Shown: in pieces, positions 1-9,836 of the stretch | Layout of the letters: each line of letters starts with the position of its first letter | How positions within the stretch are numbered: the first letter of the stretch is position 1 | NCBI RefSeq assembly: GCF_013522705.1 | Contig: NZ_JAAMRE010000001.1 | Location: 186,001 to 250,000 of the forward strand | From: Pseudomonas lurida | GTDB lineage: Bacteria; Pseudomonadota; Gammaproteobacteria; Pseudomonadales; Pseudomonadaceae | Length of the DNA stretch: 64,000 bases | Reading direction: 5' to 3' | Notes under the pieces: model-generated | Database searches by the model: none | The model's input: the letters and a program-made list of their open reading frames with translations, nothing else | What the model was told of the DNA's origin: nothing | Made by a program: the position numbers and the translations under genes

Positions 1-4
1 AACG

Positions 5-934
5 TCACGGTCGATAGAGAATCGCCGATCCCCACGACAGGCCCACACCGAAACCACTGATCGCCACGCGCTTCCAGGTGGCGTCCATCACGTGCTTTTC
101 CAGCAGCAACGGAATGCTCGACGACACAGTGTTGCCGGTCTCGACCATGTCCTTGATGAACTTGTCCACCGGTGCGTCTTCGAAACGACGGGCCACCGCG
201 TCGACAATCGCCGCACTGCCCTGGTGAATGCAGAACGCATCGATGTCATCTGCCTTGAGCTCCGATTCATTGAGCAGCTCGTGCAAATGCGCCGGCACCT
301 TGAGCAGGGCAAAGTTGAACACCTGCCGACCGTTCATGAAGAACACGCCATCGCTGACCTTCAAGTGCGGCGCGCCGGAACCGTCGGTGCCGAACTTGGA
401 CTTGCCCAGCTGCCACGAAGCGTCTTCGCCCATCCAGGTCGCGGTGGCGGCATCGCCGAACAGCATGGTGGTGTTGCGATCTTCCGGGTCGACAATCTTC
501 GAATACGGGTCGGCGGTGATCAACAGGCCGTTTTTCAGGCCGGTGGCTTCCATGAAGCCCTTCATCGCGTAGATGCCGTAGACGTAACCGGAGCAGCCCA
601 GGGAAATATCGAACGCGGCGACGTGGGTCGGCAGGCCCAGTTTGTCCTGGACGATAGCGGCGGTATGGGGCAAGCCCTCCTCGTCGCCGTTCTGGGTCAC
701 GACGATCAGCGCGTCAATCGACTCGCGCTTGAGATCCGGGTTGTTGGCAAACAAGGCGTTGACCGCTTCGACACACAGATCGGAGGTTTCCTGCGCGGCT
801 TCCTTGCGCGGCAGGAACGCCGAACCGATCTTGCCAATGATGAACTCTTCATCCTTGGCGAATTTGGCACCCTGGGCGTAGTTATCGATACCGTCCGCCG
901 GCACGTAACTGGCGATGCTTTTTATGCCAATCAT
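5..934 (-). CDS. FabH-like 3-oxoacyl-ACP synthase III family protein
   Basis: A 309-residue thiolase-fold ketosynthase of the KAS III type. The triad expected for this family is visible: Cys114 in SLGCSGYVYG, His237 in CIHQGS and Asn268 in ETGNTVSSS, so it should be able to condense an acyl-CoA or acyl-ACP with malonyl-ACP. A purine-rich GGGAAG lies a few bases before the ATG and the TGA is inside the window, so the gene is complete. It lies directly downstream of flgL on the same strand. In Pseudomonas such extra FabH-like genes occur in the flagellin glycosylation region, where they probably make an acyl group for the glycan; that role is inferred from position. It is unlikely to be the housekeeping fabH, which normally sits with fabD/fabG. 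Confidence 0.8.
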   Translation of the reverse strand: MIGIKSIASYVPADGIDNYAQGAKFAKDEEFIIGKIGSAFLPRKEAAQETSDLCVEAVNALFANNPDLKRESIDALIVVTQNGDEEGLPHTAAIVQDKLGLPTHVAAFDISLGCSGYVYGIYAMKGFMEATGLKNGLLITADPYSKIVDPEDRNTTMLFGDAATATWMGEDASWQLGKSKFGTDGSGAPHLKVSDGVFFMNGRQVFNFALLKVPAHLHELLNESELKADDIDAFCIHQGSAAIVDAVARRFEDAPVDKFIKDMVETGNTVSSSIPLLLEKHVMDATWKRVAISGFGVGLSWGSAILYRP

Positions 935-1213
935 TGTGGCTTCCCAATACTAAATAGCTGGAGAACACCCCAAGGCCGACGCCTGGGGTGCTGACAATAA
1001 AGGGGGTAACCCCATAAAAATCTCGCTGAAAGCCGCCCCGCAAGGACTCTGTGACGACTTATCCTTTTCACACGATACAGTGAAGATGCGCTTTATGACT
1101 CACAGGTCACTCAATTTTCTGCGGTTTATGCAAAACCTTTAAACAATTGAGCCGCGAAAACGACTGCGGCCCAACCTGTTTCCAGGCTGGGCCGCGGCGT
1201 TCACGCGCTGAAA
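935..1213. other. Non-coding spacer between flgL and the FabH-like gene
   Basis: No gene is seen here. Two hairpins stand out. One, at about 1171-1196, pairs CGGCCCA..CCTG with CAGG..TGGGCCG just after the flgL stop and may end or process the flg transcript, although the T-run is poor. The other, at about 968-992, pairs CACCCCA-GGC with GCCTGGGGTG and lies in the leader of the FabH-like gene. No convincing promoter was identified for the downstream gene. Confidence 0.5.
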
Positions 1214-2818
1214 TTACATCTTATTGAACAGGCTCAACTGCGAGATCTTCACGAACGCCAGTTGCGAGGCTTGCAGCATGGTCTGCTGCAGAGACAGGTT
1301 GATTGCCGCCTCGCCCATGTCGATGTTGGCCAAGTCGCTCATCGTGCTGGTGTTGGCGATACCAATGCTGGCGTTTTCGTCGGACTGGATAGTCAACGCC
1401 TGGCCTCGCGCACCGATGGAGCCCCGCACGTTGACGATCTGGGACGTCGAATTGGCCAGGTTGGCGATGGACGTATCCAGTACGTCCTTCAGCTTGACGG
1501 TCGCCGCCGGGTTGCCATCGGCCGGCAGCTCCAGGGCATGACGCAACTGCCCCAGGGTATCGAGTGCATTCTGGGTCTTCTGGGTGTTGGCCCCGACGGA
1601 GAACTGATCACCCGGCTGCGGTGGCCCGGCACTCACATCGAAGGTCACGCCGGCCGCTGTCACCGTGGTGCCGCCACCGGTATCACCGGTGGCAATGGTC
1701 TTGCTGTCGGTGGTGTACGGCTGGGCATACACCTCATAGGCCGTGGCACTGGTGAACTTGATGATCGCGCCGCTGTTGGTCGGAAAGGTGCTGGCATAGT
1801 CCGTCTGGTTTGACACACGAGCCCCGGTCAGTTGGGCGTTTGAGGCGTTGCTCGGCGTGCGCGAGACGCTGAAGGTGTCGGGTTTGGACTCCAGGCTGAA
1901 CGTACGGTCCTTGACCAGCGCATCGGAGGGCGCGCCTGGCGCGACATCGTCGCCCAGCTTCAGGGTGATATCGAACTTCACACCACGCAGCGCAACGCTG
2001 GAGCTGCCTTCTTTGGAGGCATCGAACGTGCCGTTGCCGGGGATTTCGGAAGTGATATCGGTACCGTTTTTATCCTCCACCTTAAATTGCGTACTGCTGG
2101 TGAACGTGAGCTTGTATGGCTGGCCATCGGCAAATTTATTCGAGTAGTCAGCGCTCGACGTGACCAGGCCGGCGGACAGGGCCACCTTGTTGTCGTTGAC
2201 AGTCGGCGGCACCGTCTGAGGCACCGGCGCCAGCCACGGGGCCTGGGTACGACCCGAGTTGGCCGCGCCTTCCAGGACAGTCTTGCCGGTATCGCCGGCG
2301 TTGATCGTCAGCGTATTGGAAACCTGCAGGCTCAGCGGTGTTTCATCACCCTGATAGCTGTAGGTCCCATCGTTGTTACGCGTATAAGGCGGAGTCTGGG
2401 TTTTGGAGCCGGAAAACAGATAGTTACCGGAAGAGTCTTTGCTGTTGAGCAAACCCAGCACCTGATCCTCGATCGCCCCCACTTCGCTGGCGATCGAGCG
2501 TCGATCCGCGTCGCTGACCGAACCACCGGCACGCAGCGCCAATTCAGTGGCGCGCTGCATGGCATCGCTGATCGCGCCCAGCACGCTCTCTTCGTTGGTC
2601 AGCTTGTCCTTGAGGCTGGTGATATTGCCGTTGTACTGGGTCAGCATGTCTTTCTGCTGCTGCAGCATCAACAAACGTGCCGCCGCCACCGGGTCATCCG
2701 CGGCGGTTTGCACGCGCACGCCGCTGCTGGCCTGGTCCTGGGCTTTCACCACGCCGGAATAGTTGTTCGAGTACTTGGTGGAACTGGTCTCGAAATACTG
2801 CTGGGTAGAAATGCGCAT
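1214..2818 (-). CDS. flgL: Flagellar hook-filament junction protein FlgL
   Basis: Hook-associated protein 3, the upper junction protein between the hook and the flagellin filament, exported by the flagellar type III apparatus. The N-terminal segment (MRISTQQYFETSSTKYSNNY, QTAADDPVAAARLL) and the C-terminal segment (DLANIDMGEAAINLSLQQTML, ending in FNKM) are the flagellin-like D0/D1 coiled-coil regions. At 534 residues it is much longer than the roughly 320-residue enterobacterial protein; the extra length is a large central domain (about residues 150-430) that would be surface exposed. It is the last gene of the flgFGHIJKL run, 14 bases after flgK. Confidence 0.96.
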   Translation of the reverse strand: MRISTQQYFETSSTKYSNNYSGVVKAQDQASSGVRVQTAADDPVAAARLLMLQQQKDMLTQYNGNITSLKDKLTNEESVLGAISDAMQRATELALRAGGSVSDADRRSIASEVGAIEDQVLGLLNSKDSSGNYLFSGSKTQTPPYTRNNDGTYSYQGDETPLSLQVSNTLTINAGDTGKTVLEGAANSGRTQAPWLAPVPQTVPPTVNDNKVALSAGLVTSSADYSNKFADGQPYKLTFTSSTQFKVEDKNGTDITSEIPGNGTFDASKEGSSSVALRGVKFDITLKLGDDVAPGAPSDALVKDRTFSLESKPDTFSVSRTPSNASNAQLTGARVSNQTDYASTFPTNSGAIIKFTSATAYEVYAQPYTTDSKTIATGDTGGGTTVTAAGVTFDVSAGPPQPGDQFSVGANTQKTQNALDTLGQLRHALELPADGNPAATVKLKDVLDTSIANLANSTSQIVNVRGSIGARGQALTIQSDENASIGIANTSTMSDLANIDMGEAAINLSLQQTMLQASQLAFVKISQLSLFNKM

Positions 2819-2832
2819 CGTCCCTGGCTCCC

Positions 2833-4881
2833 TTAAAGACTATTGATCAGCGTGCTGAAGGTTTCTTGCGCAGCCTTGATGATCTGCGACGACGCGGTGT
2901 AGTACTGCTGGAACTTGATCATGTCACCGGCCTCTTCATCCAGGTTGACCTGGGACACCGAATTGCGCGCGTTTTTATTGGCGGTTAACAGCGCGCCGGT
3001 GGCGCTGGTGTCGGTGCCCGCCGCAGCAGCCTTGGCACCGACGGTCGACACCAGCTTACTGTTGGCCCCTACCAGGCTGGTGCCGCCGGTGCCATCAGCC
3101 GCCGTGCCAATGGTTGCCTTGGTCTGCAGATTCAACAGTTGCAACGCATTGCGGTTGTCCGACTTGCCGCCGGCATTGAACGAGAAGGAAGTGCTGTCAC
3201 CATCCGCTGGCACCCCGCCCACCGTGGTATCAAAACTGAAACTGGTGGCCGGCACTACCAATGCCCCGCTGGCATCGCGCATCGGCACATTAATGGTGAC
3301 TTTGTTGCCCTGCCCCGGAACGATAGTCCCGCTGCCGATCGGATTACCCTGGGAATCGTTGAGCTTATACGGCTGGGTGCCATCTGCCGCGGGCTTGCCG
3401 AACACCATCTTCACCGGCATCGAGTTTTCAATGCCGACGCGCAACTGAGCAGTGGCGGCGCCGCCCTGGATATCCAGGGGTACGGTCAGCGCCGGCGGTG
3501 TGAAGTTGCCGGTGCCCTGGTTGGTTTTGCTGGCTTCGCCCAGCAGCGGCGCGGCAAAGGCGAGCTTGGTAGGGTCGGTGAGAACGGTGCCGATTTCCTT
3601 CGCGCCGTTAGCTGTGGGGCTGACCTTGAAGCTGTCACCGGCCTGGACCGCACCACTCTTGACCGCCAGCGTGAACCCATCAATGACCGGCGGCGGCGTG
3701 GCGCTGAGGTCGTAAACCCCCATGGCCTTGCCGTCGGAACGCAGCACGGTCGCCTTGGTGAGGTCGGTGCTGTCGTTGAAGGAAACCTTGTAATCGTAAT
3801 TGGTCAGCTTGCTGGTGTCTTTGATCGTCACGCCCAAGGCGCCATTACCGAGATTGCCTTGGGCAGCCTGGCTACGCAGGGCAACGGCCGACGCACTGTT
3901 AATGTCCGTGAACAACGAGGAGCCGAACTCACCGTTGAGGTCCAGGCCCTGGCCCAGCTGACTGTTGACCACATCAGCCGTCGTCACTGCAATGCGGCCC
4001 AGGTCATTGATCGCCGGGATCAGCGCATCGCTGCGATAACGCAACAGGCCACCGATACTGCCGCCGCTGATTACGTTGCCAAGATCGAGCTTGGTACCGC
4101 CGGGTGCATTCAGCTCAATGGTGTACTGGCTGGTATCGCCTCTGCTCGGCACGGCGGAAATGGTGCTGAACTGGTCGCCCAGGACCAGGGACTGGCCACT
4201 GCCGGTGCTGACACTGAACACGCCATTCTTTTCGACTGCGGTCACGCCGATCAATTCGTTGAGAGAACGCACGGCCTCGGCGCGGGAGTCGAGCAGGTTG
4301 GCGGGTGTGGTGTTGGTCGAACCCTGCGCCTGATTGATCTGCTTGTTGAGCGAGGCAATCGAGGCAGTCAATTGGTTGACCTGATCGCTCATTGAAGTCA
4401 ACTGACCATTGATGGTCTCTTTCTGCTGGCTCAACTGCGAGGAAATCGCGTTGAAGCGATTGCTCAACGTCTGAGCGTTGGTGATCATCACCTGGCGGGC
4501 GGTCACGTCGCTTGGGTTGCTTGCCGCCGTCTGCACCGCGGCAAAAAACGAACTGAGCACCGCCGACATGCCGGTCGTCTTGTCCGATAAGGTCTTGTCG
4601 ATAGCACTGACCTGATCCTGATAAGCCTTGGCATCGCCGTTGAGCGCGGTGCTGTTCTGATAAGCAGTGTCCAGAAATTCGTTATACACCCGGCGCACAT
4701 CGGCAAGGGTGGTACCGCTGCCGATGTACACGCCGCCGAACTGGTTCACGGCGTTCGCGCTTTGCGTGGTCTGCTGACGCGAATAGCCTGCGGTATTGGC
4801 GTTGGCGATGTTGTTACTCAAGACCGACAACGATCCTTGAGCGGCGTTAAGCCCCGACATCCCGATATTGAGCAAACTCAT
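2833..4881 (-). CDS. flgK: Flagellar hook-filament junction protein FlgK
   Basis: Hook-associated protein 1, which sits between hook and FlgL. The N-terminus (MSLLNIGMSGLNAAQGSLSV, SNNIANANTAGYSRQ) carries the rod/hook-type motif and the C-terminus (VNLDEEAGDMIKFQQYYTAS) is the classic FlgK ending. At 682 residues it exceeds the roughly 550-residue enterobacterial form, with an enlarged variable middle (about 330-600) rich in Gly, Thr, Ser and Asp. It is 10 bases downstream of flgJ and 14 upstream of flgL, clearly in one operon. Confidence 0.97.
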   Translation of the reverse strand: MSLLNIGMSGLNAAQGSLSVLSNNIANANTAGYSRQQTTQSANAVNQFGGVYIGSGTTLADVRRVYNEFLDTAYQNSTALNGDAKAYQDQVSAIDKTLSDKTTGMSAVLSSFFAAVQTAASNPSDVTARQVMITNAQTLSNRFNAISSQLSQQKETINGQLTSMSDQVNQLTASIASLNKQINQAQGSTNTTPANLLDSRAEAVRSLNELIGVTAVEKNGVFSVSTGSGQSLVLGDQFSTISAVPSRGDTSQYTIELNAPGGTKLDLGNVISGGSIGGLLRYRSDALIPAINDLGRIAVTTADVVNSQLGQGLDLNGEFGSSLFTDINSASAVALRSQAAQGNLGNGALGVTIKDTSKLTNYDYKVSFNDSTDLTKATVLRSDGKAMGVYDLSATPPPVIDGFTLAVKSGAVQAGDSFKVSPTANGAKEIGTVLTDPTKLAFAAPLLGEASKTNQGTGNFTPPALTVPLDIQGGAATAQLRVGIENSMPVKMVFGKPAADGTQPYKLNDSQGNPIGSGTIVPGQGNKVTINVPMRDASGALVVPATSFSFDTTVGGVPADGDSTSFSFNAGGKSDNRNALQLLNLQTKATIGTAADGTGGTSLVGANSKLVSTVGAKAAAAGTDTSATGALLTANKNARNSVSQVNLDEEAGDMIKFQQYYTASSQIIKAAQETFSTLINSL

Positions 4882-4891
4882 GGTTCAGACC

Positions 4892-6160
4892 TTATAAAAG
4901 AGTGGTCGCGCCCGCGGCGGCGTAATTCTGGTAACTGTTCATCGAATTGGCGATCTGCGAAATCTTGTTGGCGTAGTTAGGGTCGGTGGCGTACCCCGCC
5001 TTTTGCAACTCGCGTACAAAGCGTTCTGGGTTATCGGCCGATTTCACCACGTCTTTATAGCGATCATTGCTTTGCAGCAACGTCACCAGGTCGTGGAAGC
5101 TGTCCTGATAGGAATCGTAGGAGCGGAACTGCGCGGTCTCCTTGACCATCGCCCCATCGCGAAACTCGCTGGTAATCGCACGTGCCTGGCCGCCCTGCCA
5201 GCTCTTGCCGGCCTTGATGCCGAACAGGTTGTGGCTGCTGGTTCCGTCCTGGGCACGCATCACCGATTTGCCCCAACCGGTTTCCAGGGCGGCCTGGGCC
5301 ACCAGGTACTTCGGATCGATGCCGATACGCTTGGCGGCCGCTTCGGCCATCGGCAGCATGGTGGCGACAAATTCGTCCTGGGAGCTGAACGCCTTCTTGG
5401 CCGGCGCCAACGGTGGTTGGGCCACGGCGCGGCCATAGACCTGCATGCTGCCGTTGGCCGCGGCAACGCTGCGTGCGCCGCTGTTGATCACGTTGTCCTG
5501 CAAGGCGCTGTTGCGCAGCGGCGCGGCCTTGGCCTCGGTGGCAACCTGGGTGCTCGGCACGATGCCGGCCAACAGGCGATCGGTCAGCTTGCTCGGCAAG
5601 GCAATGCGGCGCTGGTTCATCAGTTCCATGTCGTTGCCGTGGCTGGCCGCAGCGCCGGCTTGAGGCTCGGCGACACGGAACGCCCACAGCGGACGTTGGC
5701 CATTGGAGCGTCCAAGCGGACCGTCGGCCTGGGTACCGGCGGCGATCTCGGTCGGCACATCGACTTTCTTGACCGCTTCGGCCGCTGCAGGCCCCTGCAA
5801 AGTAGCCGCCTGCGCGTCCACCGGTTTGTTCTTCTGCATCTGGCGCATCAGCACGTCGGCCAGGCCAATGCCGCCGCCCTCGCGGGACAGCGAGACGGCC
5901 AGTTGCTGGTCGTACATTTCCTGGTACTGCTTGGCCGCCGGGGTGTTCATCGGGTTGTCTTTGCCCAGCGCTTCGGTAGCCGAACGCATGGATTTGAGCA
6001 TTTCGCTCAGGAACAGCGACTCGAACTCCTGCGCCACTTTGCGCATGTTGCCTTCGCTGTTCTTGTCACCGACCTTGAGCTGGTTAAGCCGGTTCAGGTC
6101 GGAGTAAGACCCCGAGTCCGCCGTGCTGCTGATTCCGCTTTTATGCATATCCATGGCCAT
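4892..6160 (-). CDS. flgJ: Peptidoglycan hydrolase FlgJ (rod cap and muramidase)
   Basis: A bifunctional periplasmic protein: the N-terminal domain (about 30-110, KVAQEFESLFLSEMLKSMR) caps and nucleates the flagellar rod, and the C-terminal GH73-type glucosaminidase domain (about 262-415) opens the peptidoglycan for rod passage. The catalytic glutamate is Glu293 in AQAALETGWGKS. The two domains are joined by a long Ala/Pro-rich linker (about 115-260), so the protein (422 residues) is longer than the E. coli form. It starts 4 bases after flgI ends and is followed 10 bases later by flgK. Confidence 0.96.
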   Translation of the reverse strand: MAMDMHKSGISSTADSGSYSDLNRLNQLKVGDKNSEGNMRKVAQEFESLFLSEMLKSMRSATEALGKDNPMNTPAAKQYQEMYDQQLAVSLSREGGGIGLADVLMRQMQKNKPVDAQAATLQGPAAAEAVKKVDVPTEIAAGTQADGPLGRSNGQRPLWAFRVAEPQAGAAASHGNDMELMNQRRIALPSKLTDRLLAGIVPSTQVATEAKAAPLRNSALQDNVINSGARSVAAANGSMQVYGRAVAQPPLAPAKKAFSSQDEFVATMLPMAEAAAKRIGIDPKYLVAQAALETGWGKSVMRAQDGTSSHNLFGIKAGKSWQGGQARAITSEFRDGAMVKETAQFRSYDSYQDSFHDLVTLLQSNDRYKDVVKSADNPERFVRELQKAGYATDPNYANKISQIANSMNSYQNYAAAGATTLL

Positions 6161-6164
6161 GGCC

Positions 6165-7280
6165 TCAGATGACGATTAGGTCGGCCTGCAAGGCGCCGGC
6201 CTGTTTCAAAGCTTCAAGGATCGCCATCAAGTCGCCGGGCGCCGCGCCCACCTGGTTCACCGCGCGGACAATTTCGTCCAGGGTGGTGCCGGGGCCGAAT
6301 TTGAACATCGGCTTGGCTTCTTGCTGAGCGTTGACCCGCGAGCGTGGCACCACCGCCGTCTGGCCGTTGGACAACGGCCCAGGCTGGCTGACGATCGGGT
6401 CTTCGGTGATGGTCACCGTCAGGCTGCCGTGGGTCACCGCCGCCGGCGAAACCTTGACGTTCTGGCCGATCACAATGGTACCGGTACGCGAGTTGATGAT
6501 GACTTTGGCCACCGCCTGGCCTGGGTCGACTTCCAGGTTTTCCAGAATCGACAGGTAGTCCACGCGCTGGCTTGGGTCCAGCGGCGCGGTCACGCGGATC
6601 GAACCGCCGTCGATGGCCTGGGCAACGCCTGGGCCGAGCATGTCATTGACCTTGTCGACCACGCGCTTGGCGGTGGTGAAATCCGAGCGGTTGAGGTTCA
6701 AGGTCAGGCTGTTGCCCTGGTTGAAACCGCTGGGCACGGTGCGTTCCACCGTGGCCCCGCCGGGGATGCGACCGGCCGAAGGCACGTTGACGGTGATCTT
6801 GGAACCGTCGCGACCTTCGGCGTCGAACCCGCCCACCACCAGGTTGCCCTGGGCGATGGCGTAGACGTTGCCGTCAATACCCTTGAGGGGCGTCATCAGC
6901 AAGGTACCGCCGCGCAGGCTTTTGGAGTTACCGATGGACGACACCGTGATGTCCACTACCTGGCCCGGCTTGGAGAAAGCCGGCAAATCGGCACTGATCG
7001 ACACCGCCGCGACGTTTTTAAGCTGCACGTTGCCCGACCCCGGCGGCACTTTAATGCCGAACTGCGAGAGCATGTTGTTGAAGGTCTGCAGGGTAAACGG
7101 GGTCTGGGTGGTCTGGTCACCCGTACCGTTGAGCCCCACCACCAGGCCATAGCCGATCAACTGGTTGGAGCGCACGCCGGAAATACTGGCGATGTCCTTC
7201 AAGCGCTCGGCCTGGGCGACAGCGCTCAAGGAGAGCAGGAGTGCCGCCGCCATCAGCTGTTTGAATTTCAAAGTGGCCAC
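6165..7280 (-). CDS. flgI: Flagellar P-ring protein FlgI
   Basis: Subunit of the periplasmic P ring, a bushing around the flagellar rod in the peptidoglycan layer. The protein has a Sec signal peptide (hydrophobic run ending AVAQA before [13 protein letters not shown]) and the strongly conserved P-ring motifs [19 protein letters not shown] and the C-terminal [10 protein letters not shown]. The frame opens with GTG at 7280, immediately after the flgH stop; a TTG at 7268 (MKFKQLM-) is an alternative start because neither has a strong ribosome-binding site. It is about 370 residues, the normal family length. Confidence 0.95.
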   Translation of the reverse strand: MATLKFKQLMAAALLLSLSAVAQAERLKDIASISGVRSNQLIGYGLVVGLNGTGDQTTQTPFTLQTFNNMLSQFGIKVPPGSGNVQLKNVAAVSISADLPAFSKPGQVVDITVSSIGNSKSLRGGTLLMTPLKGIDGNVYAIAQGNLVVGGFDAEGRDGSKITVNVPSAGRIPGGATVERTVPSGFNQGNSLTLNLNRSDFTTAKRVVDKVNDMLGPGVAQAIDGGSIRVTAPLDPSQRVDYLSILENLEVDPGQAVAKVIINSRTGTIVIGQNVKVSPAAVTHGSLTVTITEDPIVSQPGPLSNGQTAVVPRSRVNAQQEAKPMFKFGPGTTLDEIVRAVNQVGAAPGDLMAILEALKQAGALQADLIVI

Positions 7281-7976
7281 CTAGAAAGGGAACAGCGGGC
7301 TGAGGAAGAACCGGTCGAACCAGCCCGGCTGGCTCGCGTCGGCAAACGCGCCGGTGCCGGAGTAGGTAATACGCGCGTCGGCAATGCGGGTCGACGGCAC
7401 CGTGTTATCGGTGGAGATATCGTCGGCACGCACCATGCCGGCAATCCGCACCAGCTCGTCGCCGGTGTTGAGGGTCATCCACTTCTCACCGCGCACGGCG
7501 ATGATGCCGTTGGGCAACACGTCGGCCACCGTCACGGTGATCGACCCCGTCAGGCTGTTGCCCTGCCCCGCCGCGCTCTTGCCGTTGGTGGCGCGATCGC
7601 CGCTGTAGCCGGCATTCAGGCTCAAGTCGCCGTCACCCAGCGGGTTGTTGGTGTTGGGAATGGCACCGAACAACGAGGTCAGGCCAATCCCTGCCTTGCT
7701 GGTCTTGCCGACCTGCGAGTTGGCGTTCTTGCTGGCCTGGGTCTTCTCGTTCAGGGTAATGGTGATGATGTCACCGACCCGGAAGGCCTTGCGGTCGCTG
7801 TACAGGTTCTGTTCGAAACCGGCCTGGTAGATCGAGCCGTTGTTGGCCGCCGCCGGCAGCGGTGTGCGTGGCAACACCGGCGCGTAGTACGGGTCATTGG
7901 GTTTTGGCGTCGGGGCGACACAGCCCGCGAGCACGGCGATCCCACTCAATGCCAGAACGGAAACATAGCGATTCAT
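7281..7976 (-). CDS. flgH: Flagellar L-ring lipoprotein FlgH
   Basis: Outer-membrane L-ring subunit, a lipoprotein. The lipobox LAGC is at residues 16-19 after the signal peptide [15 protein letters not shown], so Cys19 should be lipidated. FDRFF near the C-terminus and the [11 protein letters not shown] segment are family signatures. Length (231 residues) is normal. It is directly adjacent to flgI and 52 bases downstream of flgG. Confidence 0.96.
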   Translation of the reverse strand: MNRYVSVLALSGIAVLAGCVAPTPKPNDPYYAPVLPRTPLPAAANNGSIYQAGFEQNLYSDRKAFRVGDIITITLNEKTQASKNANSQVGKTSKAGIGLTSLFGAIPNTNNPLGDGDLSLNAGYSGDRATNGKSAAGQGNSLTGSITVTVADVLPNGIIAVRGEKWMTLNTGDELVRIAGMVRADDISTDNTVPSTRIADARITYSGTGAFADASQPGWFDRFFLSPLFPF

Positions 7977-8028
7977 GACCCTTACCTCACGGTGTTGCAG
8001 GCGCCGTCAGGGCGCCCCATAGACTTGA

Positions 8029-8814
8029 TTACAGATTCTGCGTTACGAACGAGAGCATCTGGTCGGCGGTGGAGATCACCTTGGAGTTCATCTCGTAAGC
8101 GCGCTGGGTGGTGATCATGTTGACCATCTCTTCCACGGTGCTGACGTTGGAGGTTTCCAGGGTGCTTTGCAGCGTGGTGCCGAAACCGTTCAGGCCAGGG
8201 GTGCCGATCTGTGGCGCGCCGCTGGAGGCGGTTTCCAGGAACAGGTTGTTGCCCGTTGCCTGCAGGCCCGCCGGGTTGATGAAGTCGGCGGTCTGCAGGT
8301 TGCCGATCACCTGCGAGGCCGGGTTGCCGGCCACGGTGATGGACACGGTGCCATCGTTGCCGACGGTGAAAGTCTTGGCATCGGCCGGCACCACAATCGC
8401 CGGTTCCAGGGCAAACCCGTTGGCGGTAACGATCTGACCGTTGGAGTCCAGGTGGAATGTGCCGTCACGGGTGTAGGAAGTAGTGCCGTCCGGTTGCAGG
8501 ATCTGGAAGAAGCCACGGCCGTTGATGGCCATGTCCAGCGGCTGGCCGGTCTGTTGCAGGTTACCGGCGCTGAAATTCTTCTGGGTGCCGACGATCTGTA
8601 CACCGGTACCCAGTTGCAGGCCCGACGGCAACTCGCTGTCCTGGGTCGACTGGGCGCCCGGCTGTTTCTTGATCTGATAGAGCAAGTCCTGGAACTCGGC
8701 GCGGTCACGTTTGAAACCCGTGGTCGACACGTTGGCCAAGTTGTTGGAAATGGTGGTCAGGTTGGTGTCCTGGGCGGACAGACCGGTTTTGGCAACCCAT
8801 AGAGCCGGAAGCAT
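8029..8814 (-). CDS. flgG: Flagellar distal rod protein FlgG
   Basis: The distal rod subunit of the flagellar basal body. It begins with the rod/hook N-terminal helix (MLPALWVAKTGLSAQDTNLT, ISNNLANVSTTGFKRDR) and ends with the matching C-terminal helix (VSTVEEMVNMITTQRAYEMN). At 261 residues it has the usual length. flgF is 68 bases upstream and flgH 52 bases downstream, all on the minus strand. Confidence 0.97.
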   Translation of the reverse strand: MLPALWVAKTGLSAQDTNLTTISNNLANVSTTGFKRDRAEFQDLLYQIKKQPGAQSTQDSELPSGLQLGTGVQIVGTQKNFSAGNLQQTGQPLDMAINGRGFFQILQPDGTTSYTRDGTFHLDSNGQIVTANGFALEPAIVVPADAKTFTVGNDGTVSITVAGNPASQVIGNLQTADFINPAGLQATGNNLFLETASSGAPQIGTPGLNGFGTTLQSTLETSNVSTVEEMVNMITTQRAYEMNSKVISTADQMLSFVTQNL

Positions 8815-8882
8815 ATCGTTCTCCTTCGTGCGCCTGTTTGTTGGCGCTGCGCTGCAAAATTAGTGGTTCAGTGAAACCGCAA

Positions 8883-9623
8883 TCAGCTCATCTGCATGAC
8901 GCGCGTCATGGCCTGGTCGTCTTCCTTGGCGCTGTTCATCATCTTGACGTGCAGCTCGAACTGTTTGGAAAGCGCCAGCACCGCCGTCATCTCTTCCACG
9001 GCATTGACGTTGCTCGCCTGCAGGAACCCCGAGGTCAGCCTGACGCCCGCGTCGGCCTGGGCCGGTTGGCCATCTTTGGTATGGATGGTGCCATCCAGGC
9101 CTTTATTCATGTTCTTCAAGTCCGGCTGAACCAGCTTGATGCGGTCCACTTCGGCCATTACCCGCGGGCCTTCGCCCATGGCGCGGATGCTGATGGTGCC
9201 GTCGGCGCCGACTTCGATTTTCTGCTGCGGCGGCACCGCGATCGGGCCACCGTTGCCCATGATCGGCATGCCGTTACCGGCACGCAGCACGCCCAGGGCG
9301 TCCACGTTCATGCTGGCGCTGCGCACATAAGCTTCTCCGCCGTCCGGGGTCTGCACGGCCATCCAGCCGTTGCCGTTGACGGCCACGTCGAGGTCGCGCC
9401 CTGTCTCGATCATCGCGCCGGGGCTGAAGTCGGTGGCGGGACGCTCGGTCATGGCAAAAGCCCGCGCCGGAAAGCTGTCACCAAACACCGGCATCGAACG
9501 CGCCTGCTCAAGGTCACGTTGGAAACCGTTGGTGGAAATGTTCGCCAGGTTGTTGGCATGGGCCTTCTGCGCCAGAGCATTCTGGCTGGCGCCGGTCATT
9601 GCCACGTAAAGGTACTTGTCCAC
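8883..9623 (-). CDS. flgF: Flagellar proximal rod protein FlgF
   Basis: A proximal rod protein related to FlgG. The frame is open further upstream, but the chosen start is GTG at 9623, giving VDKYLYVAMTGASQNALAQ, the canonical FlgF N-terminus, with AGAGGAAAG placed about 6 bases before it. The C-terminus (SNVNAVEEMTAVLALSKQFE) is the rod-family D0 helix. The protein is 246 residues. It is the first gene of the flgFGHIJKL run and is preceded by a sigma-54-type promoter at 9679-9696. Confidence 0.95.
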   Translation of the reverse strand: MDKYLYVAMTGASQNALAQKAHANNLANISTNGFQRDLEQARSMPVFGDSFPARAFAMTERPATDFSPGAMIETGRDLDVAVNGNGWMAVQTPDGGEAYVRSASMNVDALGVLRAGNGMPIMGNGGPIAVPPQQKIEVGADGTISIRAMGEGPRVMAEVDRIKLVQPDLKNMNKGLDGTIHTKDGQPAQADAGVRLTSGFLQASNVNAVEEMTAVLALSKQFELHVKMMNSAKEDDQAMTRVMQMS

Positions 9624-9678
9624 GCTCTTTCCTCTTTCTGACGGACGCTTGCCGCCCACCGCTGTACTGATGAGGCTT

Positions 9679-9696
9679 AAGCAATTAGCGAACCAA
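9679..9696 (-). promoter_or_regulatory. Sigma-54-type promoter for flgFGHIJKL
   Basis: Read on the minus strand the bases are TTGGTTCGCTAATTGCTT, with GG and GC separated by exactly 10 bases, the -24/-12 spacing of RpoN promoters. It is 56 bases before the flgF start. The flg genes of Pseudomonas are known to depend on RpoN with FleQ/FleR, which supports the call. The -24 box (TTGGTT instead of TTGGCA) is not perfect. Confidence 0.6.
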
Positions 9697-9836
9697 CTTT
9701 TGAAAAGTCAGGAAAGTCCAGGCGGGACGGGGGTTTGGCGGCAAGCCTCAATAAAGGCGCCGGGGTGGGAGTCGAAAAAACGGCGGACTTATGCCGCTTA
9801 CGGCAAGTACCCGGGCTATGGGTGACAGAGAACCCA

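Noticed and set aside
92..994. Long plus-strand frame of 300 codons opposite the FabH-like gene
   Set aside because: It is the antisense shadow of a well-conserved gene, has no recognisable family and its composition follows the third-codon GC bias of the real gene.
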